64,000 nucleotides of DNA from an uncultured Thermomicrobium sp. Its GTDB lineage: Bacteria; Chloroflexota; Chloroflexia; Thermomicrobiales; Thermomicrobiaceae. The DNA lies in assembly GCA_938028665.1 (NCBI GenBank), contig CALIMB010000020.1, positions 1-64,000 of the forward strand, in the 5' to 3' direction. The translations under genes were made by a program, and so were the position numbers. The first letter of the stretch is position 1. The number at the start of each line of letters is the position of its first letter. The notes beneath the pieces are model-generated. The model saw only the letters and a list, made by a program, of their open reading frames with translations. It was not told where the DNA came from and searched no databases. Below are positions 29,863 to 39,636 of the stretch, piece by piece.

Positions 29863-32388
29863 TCAGGGGTTCGCTGAACCGGGTGGCTCGCCTGGAAGGG
29901 TTGGCGGCCTGGGGACGGGCAAAGAAGCTGGACTGGGTGGTGTTGGTTGGGGACTTGGGATGTCTGGTCCTTCTGCTGGCCCGTTCGACTCACTGGTCGC
30001 CGGTGTCGGAGTAGGTTGACGAATCTCGATGCGTGGTCCGATGCCCACCATCGCTGCATAGGCCTGAAGCGAACTCCAGCCCCGGCCTGTCATGCCCTTT
30101 GGGGTGGCAAGGGCTGCTCGTAGCTCGCGCAGCTCGTTCTCTGACGCCTGATAGCAGCGGAGTCGTGGTGGTCCATCCCGCACACTCAGCTCCGTGACGG
30201 TCCGCACTCCTCGGATTGGGAGCTTGCCGGTTGCCGCACAAACCTGAACCTCCACGATACCCGGTGGCCGTTGAAATTCGACCGGAACTGGTTGCCCGTC
30301 GGGCCCGAGAAGTGTCTTGGTAAGTTGCGGATCTTGGTGAACTTTCACCATGAAATCGTGCCAGATCAGCGCGGCGCTCGAGATCCCGTCGAGCCCACGG
30401 GTCGGTTGGTTATCAGTTCTCCCGACCCACACACCGACGACGAGATCAGTCGTATAGCCGACCGTCCAGAGGTCCCGTGCGTCCTCGCTAGTTCCAGTCT
30501 TAGCTGCGACTGGTCGATTATCAAGTTCGGGAAGGACGAGCGGATTATTTAGCCCGAAGATCAAAGCGCGTGCCTTGTTATCGGAGAGAATATCCGTAAT
30601 GAGATAGGCGTACTCGGCGCGAACGACCTGAGGGGCTTGCTCAAGCGTCTTTGTACGGTCGAGCTGATAGATGCGGTTATTGCCTGGTGCAATGATTTCG
30701 ACTATGGGGTTGTACGGCACATACTTGCCGTTATTGGCAATGGTCGCATAGGCGTTCGTGAGCTCGAGCAGTGAGACCTCACCGCCACCAAGCGTAATTG
30801 AAAGACCGTAGTAGCTTGGATCGCGCCAGAACCCTGTTTTGATGCCAAGCCGGTGGGCCATGTCGATCATCGCTGGGGCACCGACAACCTCGATTGCCTG
30901 CAAGGCGGGAAGATTCAGCGAGTTGGCAAGCGCCTCCCGCACGGTGATCGCCCCAAAATGCTGGCCAGTCGCATTCTTCGGTTCATATTTGCCAAAACCC
31001 GGAATGTTCCACACCTTGGCGTAATCGAAGACGATAGTCCCCGGATACCAACCAGCCTTCTCGAAGGCAGTGAGGTAGGTAATCGGCTTGATTGCGGATC
31101 CTGGTTGGCGCTCAGCCGTTGTCACGTTGAACTGGCCATCGATTGTGTCATCGTAGAAATCGGTACTACCGACCATGGCGATAATCTCGCCGCTCCACGG
31201 AAGCATGGCAACAAGAGCACCGTTATTGACACGGTAAGGAGCGAGTTGCTGAACACGACGCTTCACAATCTCCTCGGCTGCCTGCTGGACGGAAAGATCA
31301 AGGGTCGTGCGCACCATTAAGCCGCCGCGGTAGACTGCCGCTGGCCCATATTTCGTCTCTAGATAATCCAGGACAAAATTGACAAAGTGCGGAGCCTTGT
31401 TATAGCGCCCCTCGCGGCTCTGAGGGTGGAGCGGCTCAGCAAAGGCTTGCTCTGCTTCAGCGCGTGTGATCATGCCAAGCTCAACCATGCGGTCCAAGAC
31501 GTAGCGCTGGCGAGCCTTCGCGAGCTCGAAGTTCTTCGTCGGATCGTAGACACTTGGGGCCTGGGGGAGACCAGCGAGCATCGAGGCTTCAGCCAGTGTG
31601 AGCTCCCAGGCGAACTTGTTGAAGTAGGCTTGTGCGGCCGCGTCGATCCCATATGCACGGTTCCCGTAATAGACGTTGTTCAGGTACATCAGAAGAATCT
31701 CTTGCTTGGAGTAGCGCTGCGTAAAGCGTATTGCCATGATTGCTTCGCGTATCTTGCGGCGATAGGTACGCTCGGTACCGATCGTCTCGGGATAGAGCAT
31801 GCGCACGAGCTGCTGGGTGATCGTCGACGCGCCGCTGGTGCTCTCACCGCTGAGGTTGAAGATAAGACTGCGCAGGATCGCACGCGGCTCGACTCCTGAG
31901 TTTGTCCAGAACGTCTGATCTTCTGCGGCGATGGTCGCATCGATAATCCAAGCACGATGTGGCTTGTTCGGATCGTTCTGCTGTTGGCGGATGTGGTCCA
32001 TCAACTCCTCGTAGCTGATGGCGGTCCGCCAGCCAGTTGAGGGGTCGGTCACCTCGCTTAGGAGAACCCAGTTGCGGTCGTAAATCTTCGTCGTCTGGAA
32101 TTCCAGCGCTTCAAAGCGGTCGGGGGAAGGTAGGTCGACAGTCAAAGCCGACCATCCAAGATAGCCTGCAGCGGCTGCAACCCCAGCTCCAACGAAGGTG
32201 AGCAGGGCGAGTGTTAAGCCGATTGCCCCAGCAATACGCAACAGTGCGTTGGTGACGGGATGACGCTGCCGGGCTCGTCGTCGGCGTGCGAGGATGACAG
32301 TCGTCCCGTTCGACTGGCGACGTCCGTTGCCCCGCCCCCGTCCGTTGCCCCTGCCTGGTGTTCGCTTCGTGTGCCCGTGTCGCGCCAT
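29863..32388 (-). CDS. class A penicillin-binding protein (transglycosylase/transpeptidase)
   Basis: AAEDQTFWTNSGVEPRAILRS, GASTITQQLVRM, QPGSAIKPITYL, AAKTGTSEDARDLW; start MARHGHTKR (cat 32386-32388). The 5' extension of the 1085-aa ORF is antisense to the PRC-barrel gene. Confidence 0.92.
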   Translation of the reverse strand: MARHGHTKRTPGRGNGRGRGNGRRQSNGTTVILARRRRARQRHPVTNALLRIAGAIGLTLALLTFVGAGVAAAAGYLGWSALTVDLPSPDRFEALEFQTTKIYDRNWVLLSEVTDPSTGWRTAISYEELMDHIRQQQNDPNKPHRAWIIDATIAAEDQTFWTNSGVEPRAILRSLIFNLSGESTSGASTITQQLVRMLYPETIGTERTYRRKIREAIMAIRFTQRYSKQEILLMYLNNVYYGNRAYGIDAAAQAYFNKFAWELTLAEASMLAGLPQAPSVYDPTKNFELAKARQRYVLDRMVELGMITRAEAEQAFAEPLHPQSREGRYNKAPHFVNFVLDYLETKYGPAAVYRGGLMVRTTLDLSVQQAAEEIVKRRVQQLAPYRVNNGALVAMLPWSGEIIAMVGSTDFYDDTIDGQFNVTTAERQPGSAIKPITYLTAFEKAGWYPGTIVFDYAKVWNIPGFGKYEPKNATGQHFGAITVREALANSLNLPALQAIEVVGAPAMIDMAHRLGIKTGFWRDPSYYGLSITLGGGEVSLLELTNAYATIANNGKYVPYNPIVEIIAPGNNRIYQLDRTKTLEQAPQVVRAEYAYLITDILSDNKARALIFGLNNPLVLPELDNRPVAAKTGTSEDARDLWTVGYTTDLVVGVWVGRTDNQPTRGLDGISSAALIWHDFMVKVHQDPQLTKTLLGPDGQPVPVEFQRPPGIVEVQVCAATGKLPIRGVRTVTELSVRDGPPRLRCYQASENELRELRAALATPKGMTGRGWSSLQAYAAMVGIGPRIEIRQPTPTPATSESNGPAEGPDIPSPQPTPPSPASLPVPRPPTLPGEPPGSANP

Positions 32389-32614
32389 TGCTTTGAAACC
32401 TCGACCAAGCAGCTGCTCACCGCAGAGGATACACGACTGACGGGTGCTGTGTTCGTGTGTCGTGGGGAGTGTGGGGAACTGGGACTGCTGCCAACCCTCG
32501 CGCCGCACTGGGATCGGGCAGAAGTATATTCCTCTAGGACGATAGGCAAAGTGGATGAGAAACTGATGGATGCGCAGGGTATGATGTTGTCCAAGGGATG
32601 AAAGGAGTGCTCCC

Positions 32615-33169
32615 GTGGAACTTCGAGCACTGCGTGGACTAGCTGTCATCGCTGTCGAAAGTGGGGAGCGGATTGGTGAGGTCTCCGACGTACTCCTCGA
32701 TCCACAAGAGCGGCAGCTTGCGGTCCTCCGCGTGCGGCGCGGTGGGCGGTTCCGCGGGGATCTCAGCGATGTGTTGTTTTCGGAGCTGCAGAGTATCGGA
32801 CGCGACGCAGTGATGCTGCCGCATCGTGAGGTACTCCGGCCGGCTAGTGACGAGGAGAGGGCAACGCTGCGGCTCGACGAGTTTGTTGGGCTCCGGGTAG
32901 TGACGGAACGAGGGGAAGCGCAAGGGACCGTGGACGATGCGGAGTTCGATCCAACGAGTGGCGTGCTCACGGCAGTTGTGATTGCCCCTCCTGGCATCGG
33001 CGGTTTGCTTGGTCGACGACGCACAGTGCCGATCGAGCAAGTCCGGACGATAGGTCGCGACGCGGTTGTCCTCCACGAGATCGGACCTGGCGAGCGGGAA
33101 GATGAGAGGCAATCCGGCACGGATCATCCGGTGGTCTCAGCTGATACCGAGCAGACGCACCAGGAGTAG
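32615..33169 (+). CDS. PRC-barrel domain protein (two PRC-like repeats)
   Basis: GLAVIAVESGERIGEVSDVLLDPQERQLAVLRVRRGG and GLRVVTERGEAQGTVDDAEFDPTSGVLTAVVI; GTG-type start. Confidence 0.75.
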   Translation: MELRALRGLAVIAVESGERIGEVSDVLLDPQERQLAVLRVRRGGRFRGDLSDVLFSELQSIGRDAVMLPHREVLRPASDEERATLRLDEFVGLRVVTERGEAQGTVDDAEFDPTSGVLTAVVIAPPGIGGLLGRRRTVPIEQVRTIGRDAVVLHEIGPGEREDERQSGTDHPVVSADTEQTHQE

Positions 33170-33310
33170 TCCCAGGAACGGTGCCGGAACAATGTCACGG
33201 AGAAGTGCGAGCCAGAGTGGTAGCCGTCGCATTGGTCGCGTCAGTCGCCAGAGTGTGGCGAGTATCCACCATAGCCCACAGACGAAGGCGATGAGTGCCC
33301 AACTTGTCAT
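33137..33310 (-). CDS. hypothetical small membrane protein (57 aa)
   Basis: MTSWALIAFVCGLWWILATLWRLTRPMRRLPLWLALLRDIVPAPFLGLLLVRLLGIS; two hydrophobic segments; convergent overlap with the PRC-barrel gene. Confidence 0.5.
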   Translation of the reverse strand: MTSWALIAFVCGLWWILATLWRLTRPMRRLPLWLALLRDIVPAPFLGLLLVRLLGIS

Positions 33311-33347
33311 CGATCTCCTCAGAACAACGTGACGAACGGGGTGGACG

Positions 33348-34535
33348 ATGCGCATTCTCTTCGTATCACCGTTTGACTTTAGCTATCCAGGCGGCGTCAA
33401 CGAGCACATTCTTCATCTGGATACAGAATACTGCAAGCTTGGTCACGAGACACGAATCTTGGCTCCTCGTTCGCCCGGTGAGGCGGAGAGTGATGATGGG
33501 CACTTTATCAAGCTGGGCGTCGCTGTACCTATCCCGGCGAATGGCTCAACTGCGCGGATCACGTTGTCGCCGTTCGTCTCGGGTAAGGTGAAGGAGCTCC
33601 TCCGCCGCGAGCGTTTCGACATTGTTCATCTGCATGAGCCTCTCGCACCGATGTTACCCCAGCTTGCACTGTTGCATTCTCGCTCGGTGAACGTTGGGAC
33701 ATTCCATGCGGCGCGAGCGCACAATTGGGGGTATCTTTCGGCCAAACCGGTGCTGAGTCTCCTCTTCACCAAGCTTCATGGGCGCATTGCCGTCTCGCCG
33801 GCTGCACTTGAGTCGATTGCCCGTTACTTTCCAGGGTACTACGAACTCATCCCGAACGGCATCGATAGTGAGCGGTTCCGTCCTGACGTTCCTCCGATCG
33901 CGCGTTTCGAGCGTCCAACGGTGCTCTTTGTCGGCCGGTTCAACGAGTCGCGCAAAGGACTCCGCTACTTGCTGGAAGCGCTTGCTCTGGTGCGGCGTGA
34001 GTTTCCAGATGTCTTGCTCGTTGTAGTCGGTCCAGGGGATCCGCAGCGCTACGAACGACAGATCGAGCGGGCAGAACTTGGTGAGAACGTCCGCTTCGTT
34101 GGCCCTGTCTCGGAGGAGATCTTGCCGTCCTACTACACTGCCTGTGACGTGTTCTGTGCGCCAGCGACGGGTGGGGAGAGCTTCGGTATCGTTTTGCTTG
34201 AGGCGATGGCGAGTGGGCGCCCGGTCGTTGCCAGTGATATCCGGGGATATCGCTTCGTGCTCCGTCACGGTGTTGAGGGATTACTGGTCGAGCGGAAAAA
34301 TGCCGAGGCTTTGGCCGTGGCGCTGGTGCACCTCCTGGCTGATCCTCACCTCCGGGAACGCCTCGGCAAAGCAGGTCGGCAGCGTGCAGAGCAGTTCTCA
34401 TGGTCCATGATTGCACAGCGCACGCTGGCCTACTACGAGCGGCTCTTGCGGGGAGTGCGCCAGCGAGCACCGGAACCGCCGATGGACTGGTGGAACTCAC
34501 TTCGGGTCGCGCTCCGCGCATGGTCGGGGAGGTAA
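33348..34535 (+). CDS. GT4 glycosyltransferase, PimA-like
   Basis: MRILFVSPFDFSYPGGVNEHILHLDTEYCKLGHETRILAPRS; ELIPNGIDSERF; GGESFGIVLLEAMASGRPVVASDIRGY. Confidence 0.88.
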   Translation: MRILFVSPFDFSYPGGVNEHILHLDTEYCKLGHETRILAPRSPGEAESDDGHFIKLGVAVPIPANGSTARITLSPFVSGKVKELLRRERFDIVHLHEPLAPMLPQLALLHSRSVNVGTFHAARAHNWGYLSAKPVLSLLFTKLHGRIAVSPAALESIARYFPGYYELIPNGIDSERFRPDVPPIARFERPTVLFVGRFNESRKGLRYLLEALALVRREFPDVLLVVVGPGDPQRYERQIERAELGENVRFVGPVSEEILPSYYTACDVFCAPATGGESFGIVLLEAMASGRPVVASDIRGYRFVLRHGVEGLLVERKNAEALAVALVHLLADPHLRERLGKAGRQRAEQFSWSMIAQRTLAYYERLLRGVRQRAPEPPMDWWNSLRVALRAWSGR

Positions 34536-34541
34536 GAACGC

Positions 34542-35123
34542 GTGCTTAGTTCGCTAGTTGCGGATCGGGTGCGCGAGCGTGTCTTACGGCTGGGCGCGCT
34601 CCTTGCACGGGCTGGCCTTACACCGAACCAGCTGACGGTCATGGGTCTCCTGCTCAATGGAGTGGTGGGCTGGGTTGCTGCCGAAGGTCGACTTCAGCTT
34701 GCCGGCGTCCTTCTTCTCGTCGCTGGAGCCTTCGATCTGCTCGACGGTGCGGTAGCGCGTGCGACACGACGCGTGACACGCTTTGGAGGTGTGCTCGATT
34801 CCGTCCTTGACCGGTACGCTGAGGCCTTTGTGCTCGGAGGACTCCTCATCTGGGTAGTGCGGATGGAACTCGGTGCCGTCCCCGTCCTGCTCTGCTATGC
34901 AACGATTGTGGGGTCGATTCTGGTGAGCTATGTCCGAGCACGGGCAGAAGGTGCCGGTATTCAGCTCACACAAGGCTTCTTTGCACGACCAGAGCGCGTG
35001 GTGGTGCTTGCCCTGGGGCTCATGCTTAACCACCCACTTTGGGCGCTGTGGCTTTTGGCCGTGGCGACCAACCTGACTGTTCTGCAGCGGCTGTGGCTTG
35101 TCCGTCGTACAGCCGGGGACTAA
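34542..35123 (+). CDS. CDP-alcohol phosphatidyltransferase (PgsA/PIP-synthase superfamily)
   Basis: CDP-alcohol motif DLLDGAVARATRRVTRFGGVLDSVLDRYAE (DGxxAR..G..D...D); GTG start. Confidence 0.9.
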   Translation: MLSSLVADRVRERVLRLGALLARAGLTPNQLTVMGLLLNGVVGWVAAEGRLQLAGVLLLVAGAFDLLDGAVARATRRVTRFGGVLDSVLDRYAEAFVLGGLLIWVVRMELGAVPVLLCYATIVGSILVSYVRARAEGAGIQLTQGFFARPERVVVLALGLMLNHPLWALWLLAVATNLTVLQRLWLVRRTAGD

Positions 35124-35128
35124 CCGAA

Positions 35129-36022
35129 TTGGTACGTGGGATCCTTCGTCTCTTCACCATTCAGCTTCTCGCACTCCTTGTGATCGCCTGTTCGCTGCCT
35201 GGGCGGGGAGCGGTCTCCTCAGGGACAACGCTGACCGTCGCAGTGCTCGATGTCGGACAAGCGCTTGCAGTGGCAGCGGTCACGGCCGATGGGCACGCAC
35301 TTTTGTACGATGCTGGGAACAGCCGGGAAGACGCTACACAGGTGATCCTGCCGTTCTTTCGGTCGCATCGCATTGATCGGCTAGACTACCTGGTATTGAG
35401 CCATCCCGATCAGGACCATGTGGGTGGTATGCCAGCAGTGCTCGAGGGGATCTCGGTGAGTACGTACGTTGATCCGGTCTTGCCTTCCACAAATCGTGCA
35501 TATGGAGAAACGCTCCGCTTGGTGCGTGATTTACGTATCCGACCACTCCGGGCCGAGCGTGGGCTGGTGTTGGAGCTCGGTGCACATGTGCGGGCAAAGA
35601 TCCTGTGGCCAGAGAGACCGTTCATCCTCAATGCGGATGGCGAAGTCTCGGACAATGACAACTGTGTTGTCTTGCTGTTGGAGCACGGCGCTGTCCGCAT
35701 GCTCCTGCCAGGCGATCTGGAGACCCGCGGGGAGGCGGCCCTTGTCGCGCGTGAAGCGGAACAATTGCGCGCGGCTATTCTCGTTGTCGGTCATCATGGG
35801 AGTCGCACCTCCTCGAGCGAACTCTTTCTCTCCGCTGTTCAGCCAGAAGTGGCCATTATTTCGGTGGGGAAAAACAACGCTTATGGACATCCGCACGAAG
35901 CGACGGTGCGGCGCTTGCGTGCTGCCGGTGCTCGCATCTACCGGACAGATGTCCATGGAACAGTGGTGGTGACATCGGATGGCGAACGGTATACCCTGAA
36001 CACACAGGGAGAACGGTCGTGA
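35129..36022 (+). CDS. ComEC/Rec2-like metallo-beta-lactamase domain protein (secreted or anchored)
   Basis: TVAVLDVGQALAV, LSHPDQDHVGG, DNDNCVVLLLEHGAVRMLLPGDLE, VVGHHGSRTSSSELFLSAVQPEVAIISVGKNNAYGHPH. Start uncertain. Confidence 0.85.
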   Translation: MVRGILRLFTIQLLALLVIACSLPGRGAVSSGTTLTVAVLDVGQALAVAAVTADGHALLYDAGNSREDATQVILPFFRSHRIDRLDYLVLSHPDQDHVGGMPAVLEGISVSTYVDPVLPSTNRAYGETLRLVRDLRIRPLRAERGLVLELGAHVRAKILWPERPFILNADGEVSDNDNCVVLLLEHGAVRMLLPGDLETRGEAALVAREAEQLRAAILVVGHHGSRTSSSELFLSAVQPEVAIISVGKNNAYGHPHEATVRRLRAAGARIYRTDVHGTVVVTSDGERYTLNTQGERS

Positions 36023-36261
36023 TGCAAGGTCAGTTGTGGGCGACCGTCGACCGGATCGAAAGCGGGGAAGATGGGCAGGAACTTGTGGTACTCGTCTTTG
36101 ACGAAGGGCCGGAGTGTGTCATGCCACGCTCACTGCTCCCCTGGCTGCGGCGTGGCATGGTGGTGCGCGTGACGTTCGAACGAGATGAAGCCGCTGAGCG
36201 TGTGCGTCGGGCTGACGTTGAGCAGCTCCAGGCAGAGCTCTTCGGGAGAGAAGAGGAATAA
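36019..36261 (+). CDS. DUF3006-like small protein
   Basis: ATVDRIESGEDGQELVVLVFDEGPECVMPRSLLPWLRRGMVVRVTFERDEAAERVRR; ATGA overlap with the MBL gene. Confidence 0.75.
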   Translation: MMQGQLWATVDRIESGEDGQELVVLVFDEGPECVMPRSLLPWLRRGMVVRVTFERDEAAERVRRADVEQLQAELFGREEE

Positions 36262-36623
36262 TGAAGATCCGTTGGCTCGCCCTCGTGAGTGCGCTGCTGG
36301 CGTTGGGTTGTCTCCCATTTGGTCGGACAATACCCACCGTGACACCGACGGCGCTTCCCACCCCGACGCCGTTACCGGTATTGCCAATTGTGACTCCAAC
36401 ACCACCACCACCGTCCTTCCGTGCGCCAACGCCGACCGTGGCACCAGCAGCACCAATGACGCCTGGCAGCGGTACAACGTACGTCGTGCAACCTGGCGAT
36501 ACCCTCTACAGCATCGCAGTGCGCTTTGGTGTCTCCCTTCAGGCGCTGATCGAAGCGAATGGAATCGAAGATCCTAATCGCTTACAGGCTGGGCAGGTGC
36601 TGGTCATTCCACGGAGTCCGTAA
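36261..36623 (+). CDS. LysM-domain lipoprotein
   Basis: Lipobox ALGC, Pro/Thr linker, LysM TYVVQPGDTLYSIAVRFGVSLQALIEANGIEDPNRLQAGQVLVIP. Confidence 0.88.
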   Translation: MKIRWLALVSALLALGCLPFGRTIPTVTPTALPTPTPLPVLPIVTPTPPPPSFRAPTPTVAPAAPMTPGSGTTYVVQPGDTLYSIAVRFGVSLQALIEANGIEDPNRLQAGQVLVIPRSP

Positions 36624-36959
36624 ACCGTGGTGAGCGCTGGTGGCTCTTTGGGCCGAACGTGACGACGCGCCTGTTGTCTGACGTCACTACAGGTATCAGG
36701 CATGCAGAGCCGGTTGCGTTGTGAGCGGCCCGGGTGGAAGTAGCCGTAACCATTGGCGTGACGACCGACTCGGTGACGTGTATGTCAGCAAGCCAACGTG
36801 CGGCGCGCCCCTGAGCCAGCCTGATGCAACTCTACACTTCAGCTGGGGACAGTATCGTTCCGAGCTGATCGCTGTGGCGTTTCCCCCGGTCTCTCGCGCA
36901 TGAGGACAGGACAAAGAGACAACTGGGATGGTCGAAAGCGAACCAGGAAAGATCGAACG

Positions 36960-38159
36960 GTAGCTTTGGCTTGTCCGATGTTTTCTGCTAAGGATATGCT
37001 ACAGAATGTCACGCGCTTCCACACGGCTGGAGTATGCGGCATGGTTCTGTGCGTGTCTCCTGCTATTGCCAGTAAGCACCTCGCCCGCTCGACGTCTGGT
37101 GGGCTCGTGCTTGCGGTGCTCTTCCTTGTCCTCCTGCCGTCGCCTGCCGGGGCTGTGCTCGGTGGCCCAGATCGTGTCTACTTTCCACAGACTGGTCACA
37201 CGCTCGCCTATGGTTTCCTTGAGTTCTGGTTGCGGAACGGCGATGTTCCCATCTTCGGATATCCGCTCAGTGAGGAGCTAAGCGAACAGGGAATGACCGT
37301 GCAATACTTTGAGCGTGCTGTTTTTGAGTGGCATCCTGAAGCGCCTGCCGAGTGGCGTGTCCAGCTGCGACGTCTCGGGGTTGAGGCAACGAGTGGCCGT
37401 TCTGATCGGGCGTTCCGTCCTGCTGAAGCAATGGATAACGTGGCCTGTCGGTACTTCGTGGAGACGCAGCACAACCTCTGCCACGGCTTCCGCTGGTTTT
37501 GGGAGCGCTTCGGAGGAGTACGGATCTTCGGGTATCCCATCAGTGAGGAGCTCACTGAAGATGGCCTTACCGTCCAATATTTCGAACGTGCTCGACTGGA
37601 GTGGTATCCGCAGAAACGGGGGACGGCTGGGGAAATCGAGGTGACGCGCCTTGGTGAGTGGGTTGCTCGCCGGATCTCAACACAGACGGCGCCACTTGAC
37701 CAACCACCCGATATCCCCCTGTACACGCCAGAGTTGTTCCCGCGCGTGCCGACTCTCGTGCGGACTCCGCCGGCCGGGGCACCCGTTGGCGAAGCGAAGT
37801 GGATCGAGGTCGATCTAAGTCAGCAAGCACTCCGAGCCTGGGAGTACGACCGCCTTGTCTTCGGGACGCTTGTCTCGACCGGGCTCCCACAGTATGCGAC
37901 GCCAATTGGGAGATTCCGTGTGTACGTGAAGCTGCGTTACGAGCGGATGCGGGGTGGGACACCAGGGATTGACTATTACGATCTCCCGAATGTTCCGCAC
38001 ACGATGTATTTCTATCTCGGCTATGCACTGCATGGTGCCTACTGGCACAACAACTTTGGCCACCCGATGAGTCACGGCTGTGTGAATCTTCCCTTAGACG
38101 CTGCTGCGTGGCTCTACGACTGGACTCCTGTCGGAACGGTCGTTTGGATCCATCCCTGA
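36960..38159 (+). CDS. L,D-transpeptidase (YkuD) with N-terminal duplicated GYP(L/I)SEE-VQYFERA modules
   Basis: IFGYPLSEELSEQGMTVQYFERAVFEWHPE and IFGYPISEELTEDGLTVQYFERARLEWYPQ; catalytic HGAYWHNNFGHPMSHGCVNL. Start uncertain. Confidence 0.85.
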   Translation, partial: VALACPMFSAKDMLQNVTRFHTAGVCGMVLCVSPAIASKHLARSTSGGLVLAVLFLVLLPSPAGAVLGGPDRVYFPQTGHTLAYGFLEFWLRNGDVPIFGYPLSEELSEQGMTVQYFERAVFEWHPEAPAEWRVQLRRLGVEATSGRSDRAFRPAEAMDNVACRYFVETQHNLCHGFRWFWERFGGVRIFGYPISEELTEDGLTVQYFERARLEWYPQKRGTAGEIEVTRLGEWVARRISTQTAPLDQPPDIPLYTPELFPRVPTLVRTPPAGAPVGEAKWIEVDLSQQALRAWEYDRLVFGTLVSTGLPQYATPIGRFRVYVKLRYERMRGGTPGIDYYDLPNVPHTMYFYLGYALHGAYWHNNFGHPMSHGCVNLPLDAAAWLYDWTPVGTVVWIHP

Positions 38160-38205
38160 TTGGCCTGCCGCCGTGGTATACCGGGTCCAGGGTGCAGTGA
38201 GCCGC

Positions 38206-39636
38206 ATGGAGCGTGTGCCCGTGTCATGGCTGCTCCGGGCCATCCTACCAGTCCTTCTGCTCACAGCAGCCTGTCGCAGTTTACCGACCGCGCCGACCGG
38301 GGGAATGGTATCAACACCGGTTGTCCCAACGGCTCGGGTGACAGAGATGTCCACTCTTCCACCGCTGCCAACCCCTTCTGTTGCTGTCGACCTCCCGCAA
38401 TCCTGCACGCTGGAGAAAACGCTGGACAGCTTAGCCGCATTCCTCTCCGCGTTGAGTCGTGGCGATGGCGAACGCCTCAGAGGCTTCCTCGGATTACCGA
38501 CATCCTGGGCTGTCGAGCCGCGGATCTATGCAGTTGTGCCGCGTGAGCCGGAGGTGTTGGGGACTGGCCTCTACACTGAACGGCCGGAGGTGTTCCTTGA
38601 TTGGGTGGAGCGGCGAGCAATGCAGCGTGAACGGTGGAGCATCCTGGAGTTTGTGCGCTTCGTTCCGATCGATGAGCAACGTCTTCTTGTGACAGCAGCG
38701 CTGCTCCGCGAGGCAGATGACCTCATGGCAAAGCCCATGCTAGGGATGATCGAGTTCGACTGTACTAGGCAGGTTGTGATTTCTGTCGTTGCCGGATCGG
38801 TCGGTGCTGAAGCACTGCCAGCTAGCCCGCAGGGACTGCTTGTCACAGCGCTGCGGCAGCGCCCACTCCGGCTGCCAGAGCCTGCCCAACCCTGTCCACG
38901 AACTGCTTGGGCATTCGGGAGTGTGATCGGTGAAGGACCAGTCTACCTGGGACTGGGCCCAGATGCTGTAGTCAATCTTGGTGATCGCAATGCAACAGCC
39001 GGCCAAACGATCAGCACCGAACTCCGGATCGCGGCAGCCGAGCATGGTCCCATTCTTGTTCGCCTATTCAAGCTTTTGGAGGTTTCTCCTCTCTTGGTGA
39101 ATGGTGAGCCGGCACTGTTTATCGAGCCGAGTCGCACGGGTGAACGATCACTGTCGGTGGAACTCCAGGTGGAAGGACCAGGATGTTATGTCTTACAGGC
39201 TGACGGTGCGACTTGGCAAACACAGCTTGTCTTTGAAGCTGTTCCCGATGCCCTGGAGGGGCTGGCGCCGAACTTGGCCGTCGTCGCGTTCCCGGCGGGG
39301 CTCCGTGTCGTTTCCGCGGTGCGTGAGGATGCTGAGACAGTCAGAGTTGGCCTAGTCGGCCCGACACTCGTGGCCAGGCTGAGTATCTCTGTTGCCGGAC
39401 CTGGTGGACCCACAGCCGGGCCGGAAGCACAGTGTGTCCGGGTCTCAGAGCGGATCCAGCTCTGTTGGGTACCGCATCCGGTGTGGGGCTGGCCACAAAC
39501 CGCAGTGTGGCAGGACGGTATACGTCGCTACCAGCTTGTGGTGCTCGCCGGTAACCGTGATGCCTGGAGTGAGCAAGAGCTCCTCGAATTGGTCCGTCGG
39601 GTGAACACAGGTGGAGATCAACCCGGTGCGTCGTGA
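38206..39636 (+). CDS. hypothetical lipoprotein (about 476 aa)
   Basis: Signal plus lipobox MERVPVSWLLRAILPVLLLTAACRS; no recognised domain; good coding character in one frame. Confidence 0.7.
   Translation: MERVPVSWLLRAILPVLLLTAACRSLPTAPTGGMVSTPVVPTARVTEMSTLPPLPTPSVAVDLPQSCTLEKTLDSLAAFLSALSRGDGERLRGFLGLPTSWAVEPRIYAVVPREPEVLGTGLYTERPEVFLDWVERRAMQRERWSILEFVRFVPIDEQRLLVTAALLREADDLMAKPMLGMIEFDCTRQVVISVVAGSVGAEALPASPQGLLVTALRQRPLRLPEPAQPCPRTAWAFGSVIGEGPVYLGLGPDAVVNLGDRNATAGQTISTELRIAAAEHGPILVRLFKLLEVSPLLVNGEPALFIEPSRTGERSLSVELQVEGPGCYVLQADGATWQTQLVFEAVPDALEGLAPNLAVVAFPAGLRVVSAVREDAETVRVGLVGPTLVARLSISVAGPGGPTAGPEAQCVRVSERIQLCWVPHPVWGWPQTAVWQDGIRRYQLVVLAGNRDAWSEQELLELVRRVNTGGDQPGAS

Noticed and set aside
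32389-33120. N-terminal ~244 residues of the 1085-aa PBP ORF
   Set aside because: Ser/Arg-rich low-complexity translation antisense to the PRC-barrel gene; the true start is MARHGHTKR at 32388.
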